The notes below the pieces were generated by a model. It worked only from the letters and a program-made list of their open reading frames with translations, was not told the DNA's origin and did no database searches. Below are positions 5,370-6,986 of a stretch of DNA of 6,986 nt, one piece after another. The DNA lies in the NCBI GenBank assembly GCA_946886255.1, contig CAMPIG010000257.1:1-6986 (forward strand). The letters run 5' to 3'. A program made the translations under genes and the position numbers. The stretch is from an uncultured Cellvibrio sp. (lineage in GTDB: Bacteria > Pseudomonadota > Gammaproteobacteria > Pseudomonadales > Cellvibrionaceae). Numbering within the stretch: position 1 is the stretch's first letter; every line of letters begins with the position of its first letter.

Positions 5370-6850
5370 ACATTCAATTGCCAGAAGCTGAACCAGTTGC
5401 GCAGCACAAATTCATCTTCAGTCATCTGGAAGCCGTAGGTAAACGGCGAGAAGAAGGCGAATACCCCGATAACCAGCAGGACAAAAACACCCAGGTTAAT
5501 CATGGTGTGGCGCTGGTTCGCGATCACTTCATCGCGGAAGATATAGGTGAATACCATCGCCAGATTGAGCGAGCCAAACACCAGTGGCACCAGGTAGTGA
5601 TAGAGGTACATCACCCGTTCAATTTGCAAGATGGCAATCATGTAACACAGATACAGCGCGGTGAAGGCACAGATCCAATAGAACAGCGGCTCGTCTTTGA
5701 CTTTGTTGCCATACACGAATTTACTGGTAAGCAAACCGACCGAGAGAATGACACCGAGCAATACCGAAAACCATACGATTGGATTGCAGATAATCTGCAT
5801 GTAACGCACTTGTACTTTACCGTCGATGGTGTCTTTGTCCCAACGGTAATTGATGCTCTTTTTACCAATCGGCCAGCCCGACGCATGGCTGCCGTTTTCG
5901 CCTGGCTTGCACACATCGAGACGCGGTACGCCATCGGCGTATTCCGAAATGTAACGCCAGTTATCTTTCATCCCCACCATAAACGCGGAGGGCGTAAAGG
6001 TTTCGTCTTTGCGAATATAATTGAGATACTCCGGTGAGGCTTTATAGGTGCGGTTGTTAACCACTTCGGTCCCCATCCCGATATGGATGTAGAAAATACC
6101 GAAGAACACCAGCAGTAATGGCGCAATACCGGCAGGCACCGTCAGCGCCAGGCGCTTGGCCAACGCCAGCCAGTTAAGCTGTTTGATGTTTTGCCATTGA
6201 TCGGCGCTCCACAACATGACAAACAACAGCAACAAAATCGCGCCGTTAAGTTTTACTGCAATGGCCAACCCAATCAGCACACCGAGAATCGCGTAATGCG
6301 GCAAGCGGATAGGTTTACCGCTGGTGATGACGCGCACCATGTAATAGATCGCCCCCAGGATAAAAAACATCTGGATGCCTTCAAGCATGACCGAGCGCGA
6401 ATGAATCACCATGGCATTGTCAAAAATCACCAGCGCCGTAAATGCCGCCGCTACCCATTTACGCCGCGTAATACGGTGCACAATGCCGTAGAAAAACAAC
6501 ACGGAAAATGCCATGAGAAAAGTGGAGGGCAAACGAAAACCGGTGTAGCGCATACCGGCAGGCGCGGCATCGCCGGTGAGGTAATCCGTTTCGTTAAGCG
6601 CACGCTTGTCGATATTTTTATTGGCACCGACCAGCGTTTCACCAACCGCCATCAACATCTTGCCCAGCGGCGGATGCGGCTCCATGTACATCACGCCATC
6701 GATGTGTTTTTGCGCCGAGGCGATATGATAATTTTCATCCCAGAACATGGCTTTGGGATTGCCATAGAGGGTGCCGTAAATAATCAGGGAAATAATGAGG
6801 ATGCCAGCGGGAACCAGGTAGTCGCCGTATTTTTTGAGGATGTCTTGCAT
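5360..6850 (-). CDS. PMT-type (GT39) lipid-carrier-dependent glycosyltransferase
   Basis: The 496-residue polytopic inner-membrane protein belongs to the protein O-mannosyltransferase-like GT-C enzymes, which move a sugar from a polyprenyl-phosphate carrier to an acceptor on the outer face of the membrane. TM1 is at 12-29. The first periplasmic loop carries FWDENYH with the D38-E39 pair that corresponds to the catalytic acidic motif of yeast Pmt1, then MEPHPPLGK (56-64). HSRSVMLEG (150-158) matches the conserved Arg/Ser-acid stretch after TM3. Further membrane spans lie near 108-128, 132-148, 160-176, 186-212, 234-258, 358-375, 388-409, 415-437 and 450-468. A large periplasmic loop (about 259-357) contains GWPIG and CNPIVWF, resembling the PMT C-terminal (4TMC) region, as does YLYHYLVPLVFG (415-426). 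Length is normal for the bacterial family. No clear ribosome site precedes the ATG. It heads an operon with the PA14-like gene. Sugar, acceptor and carrier cannot be read from the sequence. Confidence 0.9.
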   Translation of the reverse strand: MQDILKKYGDYLVPAGILIISLIIYGTLYGNPKAMFWDENYHIASAQKHIDGVMYMEPHPPLGKMLMAVGETLVGANKNIDKRALNETDYLTGDAAPAGMRYTGFRLPSTFLMAFSVLFFYGIVHRITRRKWVAAAFTALVIFDNAMVIHSRSVMLEGIQMFFILGAIYYMVRVITSGKPIRLPHYAILGVLIGLAIAVKLNGAILLLLFVMLWSADQWQNIKQLNWLALAKRLALTVPAGIAPLLLVFFGIFYIHIGMGTEVVNNRTYKASPEYLNYIRKDETFTPSAFMVGMKDNWRYISEYADGVPRLDVCKPGENGSHASGWPIGKKSINYRWDKDTIDGKVQVRYMQIICNPIVWFSVLLGVILSVGLLTSKFVYGNKVKDEPLFYWICAFTALYLCYMIAILQIERVMYLYHYLVPLVFGSLNLAMVFTYIFRDEVIANQRHTMINLGVFVLLVIGVFAFFSPFTYGFQMTEDEFVLRNWFSFWQLNVVR

Positions 6851-6893
6851 ACGCGGTTTCTTGTTGTCAGTTAAGTTTTGTCAGCTTTCCGGT

Positions 6894-6911
6894 GCAATGC
6901 GGGTGCATTGC
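6894..6911 (-). repeat. short perfect hairpin in the PMT gene leader
   Basis: GCAATGC (6894-6900) and GCATTGC (6905-6911) are perfect reverse complements around a 4-base loop, giving a 7-bp stem 44 bases upstream of the PMT start. If transcription begins near 6965 it would form in the 5' leader. No U-run follows on the - strand, so attenuation by intrinsic termination is unlikely; a protein-binding operator is the other option. Confidence 0.35.
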
Positions 6912-6971
6912 CGTTGATGGAATGGCTGGTTAAGTGCGCGTCGGATACCACTGTTTTTATTTTGGCCCGCG

Positions 6972-6980
6972 ATCATAACA
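6972..6980 (-). promoter_or_regulatory. candidate extended -10 promoter for the PMT/PA14 operon
   Basis: On the - strand, TGTTATGAT (6980 down to 6972) contains TATGAT (5 of 6 -10 consensus bases) preceded by TG at the extended -10 position. Transcription would start near 6965, giving a leader of about 115 bases before the ATG at 6850. The -35 region lies beyond the window edge and cannot be examined. The 136 bases upstream of the PMT gene show no other convincing promoter. Confidence 0.4.
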
Positions 6981-6986
6981 CTTGCG

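Noticed and set aside
5378..6037. Long + strand open frame (219 codons) opposite the PMT gene
   Set aside because: It is antisense to a clearly conserved membrane enzyme; its His/Gln/Arg-rich translation shows no domain and no ribosome site. The same applies to the 227-codon frame at 6191-6874.
6917..6986. Short + strand frame from ATG 6917 open to the window edge, and a - strand frame open from the edge to a TGA near 6880
   Set aside because: Both are short, lack ribosome sites or family signals, and conflict with each other and with the extended -10 box; they cannot be judged without flanking sequence.

Overview
The window is ordinary chromosomal DNA of a Gram-negative bacterium, most likely a gammaproteobacterium. 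Evidence for this is an outer-membrane lipid A deacylase, a close relative of Escherichia/Pseudomonas Rnk, Sec-type signal peptides and sigma70-like promoter boxes. The gene mix and base composition (roughly half G+C by eye) would fit a Cellvibrio-like organism, but that placement is a guess. I see no rRNA, tRNA, insertion sequence, phage gene or CRISPR array.

Left part, + strand (1-3111): a gene-poor stretch with T-tracts and a probable promoter leads to rnk (275-667), which encodes a secondary-channel RNA polymerase regulator. An LpxR-type lipid A 3'-O-deacylase follows (743-1729), with its catalytic residues intact. Next is a GT-B fold, family-4-type glycosyltransferase (1819-3111, or 1795 if a TTG start is used). 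It is preceded by a perfect TATAAT box only a few bases before the possible starts.

Middle part: on the - strand, a secreted periplasmic-binding-protein-like gene without any transporter genes beside it (3123-4004) converges on the glycosyltransferase with an 11-base gap. It diverges from an RDD-family small membrane protein (+, 4182-4694) across a 177-base shared regulatory region. A strong inverted repeat at 4714-4746 separates the RDD gene from the convergent operon on its right.

Right part, - strand (6850 down to 4802): a two-gene operon. The first gene encodes a polytopic GT39/PMT-type, lipid-carrier-dependent glycosyltransferase (5360-6850). The second starts directly at the PMT stop codon (TAAATG junction) and encodes a single-pass membrane protein with a periplasmic PA14-like domain (4802-5359). 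A possible extended -10 promoter and a short hairpin lie in the leader upstream of the PMT gene.

Four of the six genes concern the cell envelope or its glycans: LpxR, GT4, PMT and the PA14 protein. The observation most worth following is the tightly coupled PMT/PA14 pair, which resembles an in-trans version of the eukaryotic PMT arrangement, where a lumenal sugar-binding-type domain (MIR) is part of the enzyme. This is a hypothesis from domain content and gene arrangement only. I did not find clear evidence of a wholly new system.
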